From the NCBI RefSeq assembly GCF_963678635.1, contig NC_087063.1, forward strand, positions 22,634,701-22,698,700: a DNA stretch of 64,000 nucleotides, in the 5' to 3' direction. Numbering within the stretch: position 1 is the stretch's first letter; the number at the start of each line of letters is the position of its first letter. The notes beneath the pieces were generated by a model. The model made no database searches. It was not told the origin of the DNA and saw only the letters and a program-made list of their open reading frames with translations. Positions 34,311-46,428 of the stretch are shown here, piece by piece. Origin of the DNA: Symsagittifera roscoffensis (Eukaryota > Xenacoelomorpha > Acoela > Convolutidae). Both the position numbers and the translations under genes were made by a program.

Positions 34311-34881
34311 AAAAGATTGAATCTTTAATAAATCAAGCCATCGAATGATTCAGGAATTCTTCTTAACAATATGCTACTGTTGCTAAAAATAAGTTCTACG
34401 GACCAATTTGATAAGGCCTGCTAATAGTTTATCTTTGTGGAAACTAGACTTTTCAATATTTATTTTAACCATATTTTAAACCATTTGAATCACTACATTC
34501 TTGAATCAATTAACAATGAAATCGTTCGAAATTAATCGTTCAATCGAAAGATACTAAATTTCTCGAAACTAACCAAAAAAACTTAGCCAGAAGCCATGCA
34601 GTCGGAATAACATCTAGTTCAAATCTTTTTCGTTACTCACAAAAACTTTGGGGGCACAAAAAAAACCAAAAATAGTATCTCCAGACCACATGGTTAATGC
34701 TAAAAAATAGGGCTAAATACATTAATAATTCTACGTTTTTGTTTTGTGGAGAGATGCTATATCTATCGGAGATGGATCGACCCTTTCCTTAACATCTCTC
34801 TCCTCAAATAAAAAAAATGAGAATAATGATATTTGAATTCAATTCAGGATATATCCGGAGAGCTATAAGTTTATATAGTTT

Positions 34882-35225
34882 ACACAGAGGCGAAGTTGCA
34901 CTTCGCATACACAAGCAAAAATATGACCGATAACGCTACTGGGGAAAACTGAATGAGTAAAAGTTTGAGTCTACAAAATTTCTGAAGTAAAGCAAGCCAA
35001 TTACGACGCATTAGCAGTAGCAGTCAATTTGAAAAAGAAAGAAATTTACAAATTGCACATGCCTCAACTTAAAGAGCGGACGCATTTTAGCTAGTATACG
35101 AAAAAGTTCAATTAAAAACATAGAAACCTGCCCAGGTTCGAACCCTCTTTTTTTGTTGCGGGTCTCTTACCTACCTCTGCACTACATATCCATGGTACCT
35201 TGAAGCTTCAGTGATATTTGTAATT
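34882..35225 (-). repeat. SINE-like element with hairpin tail, and its duplicate
   Basis: A tRNA-like head on the minus strand (GGGTTCGAACC at about 35133-35143) and the tail hairpin GCGAAGTGCAACTTCGC at 34889-34906. The duplicate at 38816-39150 was carried by the segmental duplication. Confidence 0.5.
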
Positions 35226-36360
35226 CAAAACAACTCGTATCAGGGCAAAGCCCTGAAAGTTCCGACAGTGTTTTGAGGTCTATGGAGCAGTAATAATATG
35301 AAAAAATTTAAGGGTTGAGATTTTTTGTGAAAATGATGCTACGCGCGTACAACTTAAGAGCAATAGACAGTAATATTGTTTGTTAAAATCGAAAAGTCCA
35401 CTTTTCCAGCACTAGTCAAAGAAGACTGCACGTATGGAAAGTTAGAACAATAATAGTCGGTGTTAGTATCCCTAGAATTGGCTGTACTTAATAGCTGGTT
35501 ATTGATCAAAAAGAATACTGTCAAAATGAACACATTTTATCGCAACAATATTTGCGGCGACTTAGGTTGGAAAAAAAAGATAGTTCATACTATAACACAA
35601 GCTATGCTTGTTTAAAAACAGGGCTCAAGGGCGGACCCTTACTGAAAAACTATCTCTGTTGAAGAAATATTATCTCTAAATACCGCAACCTTCGCAATCC
35701 GGTCGATTGAATATATGACGATTGTATTTGGAAAAACCTTACTAAACAAACAAAGCTTCACTAAACAAAAACAATCTCTTATTTCGTCATAGTTTCGCTC
35801 TAAGTTCGTAATTTCTGTTGTCTTGTTTGTGCCACAAAAAATTTATTGGGTTTCAGTTGCCGCGAAATTCATAATTGTCACGTTTCCGTCTCGCGAATCG
35901 AAATTTCAAAAAGTAGAACTTTCTTTTCTGCTAGCCTTCACAACCGAAGTATTTTTCGAATTAACGTTCTTAATCGTCGTTTCACACAATAAGTTCGTTC
36001 AAAACATGAAGTGCCATTCTGGTCGACCGGCAGTGATAGTATGTTACCACGTTCGAAACCGTACGAGCTTCCTCTGAGGTAGTCACAATCGGCAGGAAAA
36101 AGTCAAACCTTACTCTTAGCTCTTTTAGCACAGCTAGAGGTCGTCGACACAAAACGCTAGTTTTTTTTAAAAAGCTTAAGTAAAGCAACATAACTTGATT
36201 CATGGAGACTGGAATTTGGGCTCAACTCGGAAAAAGAATCAGAAAAACATTTTTCAAAAGATGGTCGTGTTTAAAGCAAGAAAATTGACAATTTTTGTTC
36301 TCTAAATTTTCTGTTCATTTTTAGAAACAGGCGATTGAATTGGGTGAAAAAAAGAAGTTG

Positions 36361-37140
36361 TAACTATAGTTAATAAAACAGTTAACGTAAAATTTTAGCA
36401 GAATAACACTTAGGAATCAAATCTTCTCTTAACTTAGTCTCAAAAACGAAACAAAAATGGGCCTTGTTTTCGACAGACAACTTAATTGAAATTTTTGGAA
36501 TAAGCATAACGACCAGTAAGCCTCAAAAAATACCTTTACGACTTTCTTTGAGGTAGTCATAATTTGCTGAAAAAACGGACCCTAATCTAGTTCTTTTCAG
36601 CCACTTTCAGTGACTTCGTCAGAACAGAAAAATTGAACATGAAAAATGATCCAATACTATTTCCTGAATAAAAGGCACACGACATAAGTAAATTCAATCA
36701 CATCGTTCATTCATAATTGCTAAAAAATAGTTTTGCGTGGTTGGTTGTAAGATAACAATTTTTGATACTCAGTTTGTAATATTTAAGTTATCTCGAAGAT
36801 GAATATATTTATGTGTGCTGTTTTTCAGAAAATTTTCATTTTTGTTTTTCAATTCCATTTTTTGTTGTTCCGACGAAGTCACTGAAAGTGGCTGGAAAGA
36901 ATTATAGAGTAGGTTCCGTTTTTTCACCAATTTATGACTACCTCAAAAAAAGGTCATAGGTGATACGTTGGGTATTTTTTGAGGCTTAATGGTTGTTTTT
37001 GTGATTCCAAAAAAATCAAGTGATGTTTCGAAAACCTGGCTCGACTTTTTTGTTTTTCGGACAGAGTTAGGACGAAATTTGATTCCTGAGTAATATTCTA
37101 CTGCAATTTTAACGTTCACTATTTCATCAACATATAGTAA
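36361..37140. mobile_element. Foldback/MITE-like element with ~290-bp inverted arms
   Basis: The left arm (36361-~36650) is the reverse complement of the right arm (~36848-37140), with a ~200-bp spacer. Diagnostic pairs are GAGGTAGTCATAATTTGCTG with a TATGACTACCTC stretch, GCCACTTTCAGTGACTTCGT with ACGAAGTCACTGAAAGTGGC, and TTAGGAATC with GATTCCTGA. Arms are perhaps 80% identical. There is no transposase, so it is non-autonomous. A second copy spans about 41391-42885 and has its middle disrupted by a tandem repeat and an inserted segment; part of a left arm also lies at 40728-40820. Confidence 0.75.
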
Positions 37141-37611
37141 CAGCTATAGTAACAGCACTTTCACAACTAGCGATACAATATTAACATATCCATACGAGTT
37201 TTCTGATAAAAAAAAGAAACAAAGCCCCAAGGTTGAAAAAATATATATTTTAAAAGATGTCGACATAACCTTAACTAACAAAACTAACAAATGGACGTCT
37301 ATTTGAGGAGAGTACGTCTATAAACACAATCACCGGTGTTATATAGGCATTCAGAAACATTTAACGGGCGACAATTAAACCAAAAAAACTCTGTCAAAAT
37401 CTCATTGAGCAGGAAATAAAACTGCTGATATTTTAACAAAGTTTACTACAGCGATATAACAATAGCCAAAATCACTGCGGCCGAATAAAGCTTAGAAGCA
37501 AAAACCAAAACAAAAAACGCAACTTTACGATACACATGCTAAAACGCAACTTTACAATGCACACTTCATTTACAAGAAAAACAACAAGAAAACCAAGCCT
37601 TAAAATATACT

Positions 37612-37735
37612 CAAAAACGATAGGCCGACCGATATTTTTTTGTAACGGAAAATTTTCGGTGTGAGAAAAATAGGCACTTGCCGGAATCGAACCAAGAAAC
37701 CTTGCTGCCATCGGTAGAGCTTTTTTAAGAGAAAA
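37612..37735 (-). repeat. tRNA-derived SINE-like element, and its duplicate
   Basis: The tag AAAACGATAGGCCGACCGAT lies at the left. A minus-strand tRNA-like segment with a strong B box (GGTTCGATTCC) lies at about 37683-37693. The duplicate is at 43355-43475. Confidence 0.5.
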
Positions 37736-39296
37736 GAGAGTCAATGAAGAACTTAGCCGATAGAGAGTTGGAAAAGTGTAAAACTTGAAACGTTTGAGCA
37801 ACCTCATGAAGAAAAATTATCAAAGTCTTTTTTGAATTTCAAAAACTGCTTATGAGTGGTAATTTTTCTTAAAATACCATTTCAAGAAAACTGGATCATT
37901 AGGTATTTTTAAATTCCTCTGGGAACTCAGAAAATCAAGTTAATTTTCTTTACTACTTTAGGAGCTCTAATATTTAAACTTCACTTTGGAGCTAAGAGTC
38001 ATTCGCGATTTTTCGCGCATTTTTTGGAGCGCTATTTGCCTTCCTTTTAGCAAATAAATTTGAAAAGAATTCAGAAACAAATCAAAGTCAAAATGATAAA
38101 AACCCATTTTGAGCTTTATTAAGTGTAGACTTGTTCCTGAAAAAAAAACGAAGATAACACATCACCTTGTTCATTGACACTGAAACAAACATATACTTTA
38201 GAAACTTTACGTAAAACAAATCAATCTTTTGATTCATTTCTAATAAATATTCCATTCGTCGCCTTTTTATACAAGGAAAATGGAAAAACTTCTGGTGAAA
38301 AATCATCGGCTAGAAAATTCTTAAAATAATTGAAAATTTCCAGATTCTCATGGAAATAATTTGTCGAAATAAAATTCTTACAAATACTCGACCATTCATA
38401 AATTAATAAAAAAATCGTCTCATAACTCTCATGAAACTGATAAGAAAAAATTGAGTTTTGGTCAAAAAATCATGTTATAAAATTTGTAAGAGGTGTCAGG
38501 CGTATAAAACTGACTTTAAAAAACTGCCATATTTTTCAGATTTCAAGAGTACACAAATCTCTCCCTTCTGTAACACAATAAGAATGCATAAAGGCATATT
38601 TGACAAATACAAGACAGGCAAAATAGTCATTTAGAAAAATTTGAATTTGATTAAAATTTCTTACAGCCCAATTACCTGCATTACTACAATATTACATCAA
38701 ACTGATTTTGATACATATTGAAATTGCTTGAACCACCAAAATCGCCGGTACTCAGTCTTGACCGGATTCAATCCTCGACCTCTAGTACCCCGGAGAGCTA
38801 TAAGTTTATATAGTTTACACAGAGGCGAAGTTGCACTTCGCATACACAAGCAAAAATATGACCGATAACGCTACTGGGGAAAACTGAATGAGTAAAAGTT
38901 TGAGTCTACAAAATTTCTGAAGTAAAGCAAGCCAATTACGACGCATTAGCAGTAGCAGTCAATTTGAAAAAGAAAGAAATTTACAAATTGCACATGCCTC
39001 AATTTAAAGAGCGGACGCATTTTAGCTAGTATACGAAAAAGTTCAATTAAAAACATAGAAACCTGCCCAGGTTCGAACCCTCTTTTTTTGTTGCGGGTCT
39101 CTTACCTACCTCTGCACTACATATCCATGGTACCTTGAAGCTTCAGTGATATTTGTAATTCAAAACAACTCGTATCAGGGCAAAGCCCTGAAAGTTCCGA
39201 CAGTGTTTTGAGGTCTATGGAGCAGTAATAACATGAAAAAATTAAAGAAATTTAAAAAATGAAAAAAACTTAAGGTTTGAGATTTTTTGTGAAAAT

Positions 39297-39753
39297 CACC
39301 GCCCCCCCCCCCCCCCACACACGCCATTTTAAGTACACAGTGATAGATTTCACTCCCAGTAACAAACCAATTGTGGCTAATAAGCTTCCTTCAACCAATT
39401 TGGAACAAATTCTAAGACGGATTAAAAATCCGCTTACGCATTAATAGCGCGAAGTATATCGCGCATTAATTATCCCAAATGGCAATCTCTAAACCCCCAT
39501 AAATTTACGAGAAACGATCACAGGTGATATGCCTTTTCAAAGTTAAGCTCAAGACAACAATATCTTTTGAATGATATAAGAAAATCTTGTCAAAAATGGC
39601 TATTTAAAAAGTCGAAATTTGCCTGAAGTCTGAAGAAAAAAATCACACCGAGCACAAATATTCCGTTAATTTCGTTACAAAAGTCGGAACAATAAAACCG
39701 CTGTGGCATTCAAATCTAATGAAAATTGATATTTTGATATATTAGGCCTGGAT
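39297..39753. other. 457-bp segment present in only one duplicate, with a C homopolymer
   Basis: Absent from the corresponding point of the other copy (near 35333). It starts beside a 15-base C run (39302-39316) and contains an inverted repeat (ATTAATAGCGCGA with TCGCGCATTAAT) at about 39440-39469. No terminal repeats or target duplication are visible, so insertion versus deletion cannot be decided. Confidence 0.5.
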
Positions 39754-42700
39754 GCTACGCGCGTACAACTTAAGAGAAATAGACAGAGTAATAGTGTTTG
39801 TTAAAATCGAAAAGTCCACTTTTCCAGCACTAGTCAAAGAAGACTGCTCGTATGGAAAGTCAGAACAATAATAGTCGGTGTTAGTATCCCTAGAATTGGC
39901 TGTACTTAATAGCTGGTTATTGATCAAAAAGAATACTTTCAAAATGAACTAATTTTATCGGAACAATATTTGCGTCGACTTAGGTTGGAAAAAAAAGATA
40001 GTTCATACTATAACACAAGCTATGCTTGTTTAAAAACAGGGTTCAAGGGCGGACCCTTACTGAAAAACGATCTCTGTTGAAGAAATATTATCTCTAAATA
40101 ACGCAACCATCGCAATCCGGTTTTCGTCATAGTTTCGCTCTAAGTTCGTAATTTCAGTTGTCTTGTTTGTGCCACAAAAAATTTATTGGATTTCAGTTGC
40201 CGCAAAGTTCATAATTGTCACGTTTCCATCTCGCGAATCGAAATTTCAAAAAGTAGAACTTTCTTTTCTTCTAGCCTTCACAACCGAAGTATTTATCGAA
40301 TTAACGTTCTTAATCGTCGTTTCAAACAATAAGTTCTTTCAAAACATGAAGTGCCATTCTGGTCGACCGGCAGTGATAGTATGATACCACGTTCGAAACC
40401 GTACGAGCTTCCTCTGAGGTAGTCAAAATCGGCAGGAAAAAGTCAAACCTTACTCTTAGCTTTTTTAGCACCGCTAGAGGTCGTCGACACAAAACGCTAG
40501 TTTTTTTTTAAAGTTTAAGTAAAGCAACATAACTTGATTCATGGAGACTGGAATTTGGGCTCAACTCGGAAAAAGAATCAGAAAAACATTTTTCAAAAGA
40601 TGGTCGTGGTTAAACCAGCAAAGATGGTCGTGGTTAAAGCAAGAAAATTGACAATTTTTTTTCTAAATTTTCTGTTCATTTTTAGAAACAGGCGATTGAA
40701 TTGGGTGAAAAAAAGAAAGTGTTGTAACTATAGTTAATAAAACAGTTAATGTAAAATTTTAGCAGAATAACACTTAGGAATCAAATCTTCTTTTAACTTA
40801 GTCTCAAAAACGAAACAGAAAATGCCACAAAAAATTTATTGGGTTTCAGTTGCCGCAAAGTTCATAACTGTCACGTTTCCGTCTCGCGAATCAAAATTTC
40901 AAAAAGTAGAACTTTCTTTTCTTCTAGCCTTCACAACTGAAGTATTTATCGAATTAACGTTCTTAATCGTCGTTTCAAACAATAAGTTCTTTCAAAATAT
41001 GAAGTGCCATTCTGGTCGACCGGCAGTGATAGTATGATACCACGTTCGAAACCGTACGAGCTTCCTCTGAGGTAGTCAAAATCGGCAGGAAAAAGTCAAA
41101 CCTTACTCTTAGCTCTTTTAGCACCGCTAGAGGTCGTCGACACAAAACGCTAGTTTTTTTTTAAAGTTAAGTAAAGCAACATAACTTGATTCATGGAGAC
41201 TGGAATTTGGGCTCAACTCGGAAAAAGAATCAGAAAAACATTTTTCAAAAGATGGTCGTGGTTAAACCAGCAAAGATGGTCATGGTTAAAGCAAGAAAAT
41301 TGACAATTTTTTTTCTCTAAATTTTCTGTTCATTTTTAGAAACAGGCGATTGAATTGGGTGAAAAAAAGAAAGTGTTGTAACTATAGTTAATAAAACAGT
41401 TAACGTAAAATTTTAGCAGAATAACACTTAGGAATCAAATCTTCTTTTAACTTAGTCTCAAAAACGAAACAAAAATGGGCCTTGTTTTCGACAGACAACT
41501 TAATTGAATTTTTTGGAATAAGCATAACGACCAGTAAGCCTCAAAAAATACCTTTACGACTTTCTTTGAGGTAGTCATAATTTGCTGAAAAAACGGACTC
41601 TTATCTAGTTCTTTTCAGCCACTTTCAGTGACTTTGTCAGAACAGAAAAATTGAACATCATAAATTGATCCAATACTTTTTCCTGAACAAAAGGCACACG
41701 ACATAAATAAATTCAACCACATCGTTCATTCATAATTGCTAAAAAATAGTTTTGCGTGGTTGGTTGTAAGATAATAATTTTTGGTACTCAGTTTGTAATA
41801 TTTAAGTTATCTCGAAGATGAATATATTTATGTGTGCTGTTTTTCAGAAAATTTTTCTATCATTTTTGTTTTTCTATCAAGATGAAACAGTCAAGTCAAA
41901 TTGCAAAAAAAAACTTTCTGGAAAGTATAATTTTTTTTGGAAAATTGTTTGACTTACATCGAAAACAATACGTCATACCATCAACTTAAAGCGATTTTAA
42001 AGTAAATACACACCAAACTAATTTATCTCAAAATAATTCTGTGCAATTCTGTAACAAAAAAAACATACTCAACTAACAGTTGGAAAAGAGTAATCAAGGC
42101 TGGCAAACAGAACCAAAACCTGACATAATTTTGAAAAACTTCAACTTTTGAATTCTTAAAACATATAAATTATAAAACATATAAACAAAAATGGGCCTTG
42201 TTTTCGACAGACAACTTAATTGAATTTTTTGGAATAAGCATAACGACCAGTAAGCCTCAAAAAATACCTTTACGACTTTCTTTGAGGTAGTCATAATTTG
42301 CTGAAAAAACGGACTCTTATCTAGTTCTTTTCAGCCACTTTCAGTGACTTTGTCAGAACAGAAAAATTGAACATCATAAATTGATCCAATACTTTTTCCT
42401 GAACAAAAGGCACACGACATAAATAAATTCAACCACATCGTTCATTCATAATTGCTAAAAAATAGTTTTGCGTGGTTGGTTGTAAGATAATAATTTTTGG
42501 TACTCAGTTTGTAATATTTAAGTTATCTCGAAGATGAATATATTTATGTGTGCTGTTTTTCAGAAAATTTTTCTATCATTTTTGTTTTTCAATTCAATTT
42601 TTTGTTGTTCCGACGAAAATACTAAAAGTGGCTGGAAAGAATTATAGAGTAGGTTCCGTTTTTTCAGCAATTTATGACTATCTCAAAAAAGGTCATAGGT

Positions 42701-44206
42701 GATACGTTGGGTATTTTTTGAGGCTTGATGGTTGTTATTGTGATTCCAAAAAAATCAAGTGATGTTTCGAAAACCTGGCTCGACTTTTTTGTTTTTCGGA
42801 CAAAGTTAGGACGAAATTTGATTCCTGAGTAATATTCTACTGCAATTTTAACGTTCACTATTTCATCAACTATAGTAACAGCACTTTCACAACTAGCGAT
42901 ACAACATTTACATATCAATACGAGCTTTCTGATAAAAAAAGAAACAAAGCCCTAAGGTTGAAAAAATATATATTTCAAAAGATGTCGACATAACCTTAAC
43001 TAACAAAACTTCATACATTTGTCTCAAATGGACGTCTATTTGAGGAGAGTACGTCTATAAACACAATCACCGGTGTTATATAGGCATTCAGAAACATTTA
43101 ACGGGCGACAATTAAACAAAAAAAATGCTTTGTCAAAATCTCATTGAGCAGGAAATAAAACTGCTGAAATTTTAACAAAGTTTACTACAGCGATATAACA
43201 ATAGCCAAAATCACTGCGGCCGAATAAAGCTTAGAAGCAAAAAACAAAACAAAAAACGCAACTTTACGATACACATGCTAAAACGCAACTTTACAATGCA
43301 CACTTCATTTACAAGAAAAACAACAAGAAAACCAAGCCTTAAAATATACTCAAAAACGATAGGCCGACCGATATTTTTTTGTAACGGAAAATTTTCGGTG
43401 TGAGAAAAATAGGCACTTGCCGGAATCGAACCAAGAAAACTTGCTGCCATCGGTAGAGCTTTTTTAAGAGAAAAAAGAGTCAATGAAGAACTTAGCCGAT
43501 AGAGAGTTGGAAAAGTGTAAAACTTGAAACGTTTGAGCAACCTCATGAAGAAAAATTATCAAAGTCTTTTTTTAATTTCAAAAACTGCTTATGAGTGGCA
43601 ATTTTTCTTAAATTACCATTTCAAGAAAACTGGATCATTAGGTATTTCTAAATTCCTCTGGGAACTCAGAAAATCAAGTCTTCGTGAACATTACATTTTT
43701 TCTCTTCGATAGTTGAGTTTGCCTTCCTTTTAACAAAATTGAAACGAAATCAAAAATCGAAACAAAAAAGATCACATTAAAAATACGCCAATGAAGGAAA
43801 TGAAAAATACACAAAATTTCCGGCATAAAGAACCACACACCTGAATCTTTTCCACAACTCGTTGCCAGATTCCTTCAAAGATGAAACAGTCAAGTCAAAT
43901 TGCAAAAAAAAACTTTCTGGAAAGTATAATTTTTTTGGAAAATTGTTTGACTTACATCGAAAACAATACGTCATACCATCAACTTAAAGCGATTTTAAAG
44001 TAAATACACACCAAACTAATTTATCTCAAAATAATTCTGTGCAATTCTGTAACAAAAAAAACATACTCAACTAACAGTTGGAAAAGAGTAATCAAGGCTG
44101 GCAAACAGAACCAAAACCTGACATAATTTTGAAAAACTTCAACTTTTGAATTCTTAAAACATATAAATTAGGCTTAAAACTCTTTCACTTTCAAGAGCAA
44201 CTTATA

Positions 44207-44490
44207 ACACAGAGGCAAAGTTTCGCTTCGCGAACACCAGCGAGAACACGACAAAAAGCAGTTCTATAAAGTGCAATAGGAAAAAGTTGAATTGCCTCGA
44301 ATTAGTAAACATTCGGCTACATCTCGGATTCAAACCTACTACCTACTGTGACCTAGAAATTATGAGTCTCACGCACTAAACACTCAGCCACGGACGCTGA
44401 TTTAATACCAAACACTAGCCACACAAAACAGAACAGATGCTAAGCAATTTCCGATGCCACAGTGAAATTTCCTTAACAGTGAAGTCCTTT
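44207..44490 (-). repeat. tRNA-related SINE-like element with hairpin tail
   Basis: Same family and orientation as 11344-11595: hairpin tail ACACAGAGGCAAAGTTTCGC at the left, a minus-strand tRNA-like head with GGTTTGAATCC at about 44331-44341, and shared CCAAACACTAGCCACA. This is the best evidence that the family is dispersed rather than locally duplicated. Confidence 0.55.
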
Positions 44491-46400
44491 TACTTGCGAG
44501 TTAGATTAGAAAAAAAAACAAATCTAACTCTAACTCGAAAAAAAACTCGCTAGTGTTATTAGTGCCTTTTTTGATAAAATTAACCCAATTTGAGAATACT
44601 GGGTCCATAGGTAAGTTTTTAATTCTGCTCGAAAATCTGAACATTAAAATCTTTTTCCAAAAGAAGAAGTCGATCACGTTTTTTGTGATCGTTACACTTT
44701 TGCTGTTTAACTTTCGGGGTTCGCCTTCCTTTAGCCAAAGGAAATGAACTGAACTTAAAAAAATCGGAAGTCAAACCGCGAAAAATCAAAATTGAGTGTG
44801 AACAAATTTTAATACTTTTTACTGAAAAAAAATCATCAAGACCTTTATAGAAGTGCTCAATACGTTCATTACTCTTAATCAAAAACCATGCATCCAAAAA
44901 ATTTATCGCAAAAAAAATTTAACAGAAAAATTCAAAAAACTTTTGTTTCTGTCAGAAAATTGAAGCGGGTATTAAAACCATAAAACCATGAACTATATTT
45001 ATCCTATCAAAATGATGAAAATATTAAAAACATAGGCAATCGAAGATTGGAAAAGAGCAATGAACGCAAGTAAACATTAAAAAACACCGACTTTCCTAAA
45101 AATCTCAACTTTTGAATTTCAAAGAAAAAAATAGATGCCCTTTGAGCTCTTTGAACTTCTAGAACGATTTATGACTGGCGCTTTTTTGATAATTTTGACC
45201 CAACTTGAGAAAACTGGATCAACTGGTAAAATCCACTTTCGAAACTAGAAATTGTTCGCGAATTTTTGCGCCATTTGCACGTTCGTATTTGGAGAGTGTT
45301 ATTTGCGTCCCTTTCAGCAGATGAATTTCAATTGAACTCAAAAAGTGAATCAATATTTTAAGACTATTTCCTAAAAAAAACAAAAAAAATCAGCAAGACT
45401 TATATAAGAGTCTTCGCTACGTTCATTACTCTTAAAAAATCTACCACAAAGTTAGAAACAAAATACCCAGTGAAAAAAAAACGATAAAAATTGATACGAA
45501 ATCAACGAAGCCGACAAAAAAATTTATCTTATGATTTTTTTTCAGCTGTAGACCCAGTATCACTTCAATAGCTGTAGACCAGCTCTAAACGTGCAACTTG
45601 GTTTGAAATGGAGATCCTAGAATTAGAGATACTGTGAACTAAGTTAATAACGGGAAAAAAAGTTAAGTACCCGATTGCAATACCCTTGCTTATCACAAGG
45701 GTAAAGACTTTTTCCGAAAAAGAACAAAAATCATCATGGCCTCTATAAGTGACAATCATTTCGTTCTTTAACACAAAATAAGGAATTGGAATTTATGCAT
45801 CAAGCTCTCAAATGATTTAAGTGATTTTGTTGAACAAGCTGTTAAGCTGAAAAAAGTCTATATTCCGATTTGATAGCGCTTGTTAATCGCAAGCGTAGTT
45901 CTTATGTCAATTCTCATCCCAAAATTATGCTTGCTTTTCGTATTTCGTTGCACGGGATGATTTGAAAGCCAGTATAAGAGTTCTTTGGGAAAACATCATT
46001 TATTGGTAGTGTGTATTACATCCAAGTTTGATAAAATAAATATCACTGAACTTTGTTAATCATTCAATGTTAATCGCTTGATCCTCAAAATGAAAACGCA
46101 GTTCAGTTACAACGAAAAAAATTCAGACGCACTATAAGAAGACAATAATCGATGGATTTGACACTGGAGAAATAACTTAATATAGCCAGCCATTAGCTGT
46201 AAAATTCAAATCAGCAATCACTTTTCGAACAGATGTTAGCAAATAAGATTTAGAACACATAGGAAAACGAACCACAAGTCAACAGCTATAATGAGGAAAA
46301 GAGTTAAAACGAGAAGTAAAACAGAAACATAATGAGTTCAAGGTTTGCAGCCTAACTTATTAAGGAGACTCGTATTGCCCTATTCATAGTAGAATATCAA
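44491..46400. other. AT-rich intergenic stretch with two H2 hairpins
   Basis: No gene recognised. H2 hairpins lie at about 45661-45706 and 45877-45902. Degenerate repeats related to the 11-13 kb region occur here; for example, 45540-45705 resembles 13015-13207. Confidence 0.5.
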
Positions 46401-46404
46401 GTTG

Positions 46405-46410
46405 TTTATT
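46405..46410 (-). terminator. Poly(A) signal of API5
   Basis: The minus strand reads AATAAA about 19 bp after the API5 stop codon, the expected position for a cleavage/polyadenylation signal with a short 3' UTR. Confidence 0.6.
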
Positions 46411-46428
46411 TTCTTCATCTGGGCCCTC

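Larger units (their letters stand above)
33340..43700. repeat. Complex segmental duplication block
   Basis: The block at 33340-37910 is repeated in the same orientation at about 37945-43670. Matching parts are 33340-34155 with 37945-38760, 34858-35325 with 38790-39250, 35335-36430 with 39755-40820, and 36430-37910 with 41465-43670. The second copy has lost ~700 bp near 38765, gained ~457 bp at 39297-39753, and has a partial third copy of 35829-36450 at 40822-41470. It also has an internal repeat of 41466-41877 at 42184-42595. The segment 41878-42172 is repeated at 43878-44170. None of the repeated 70-110-codon frames shows a domain. Confidence 0.85.

Noticed and set aside
35823-36077. 84-codon plus-strand ORF repeated at 40163 and 40822
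   Set aside because: It lies in segmentally duplicated AT-rich DNA; the copies end at different stops and show no domain.
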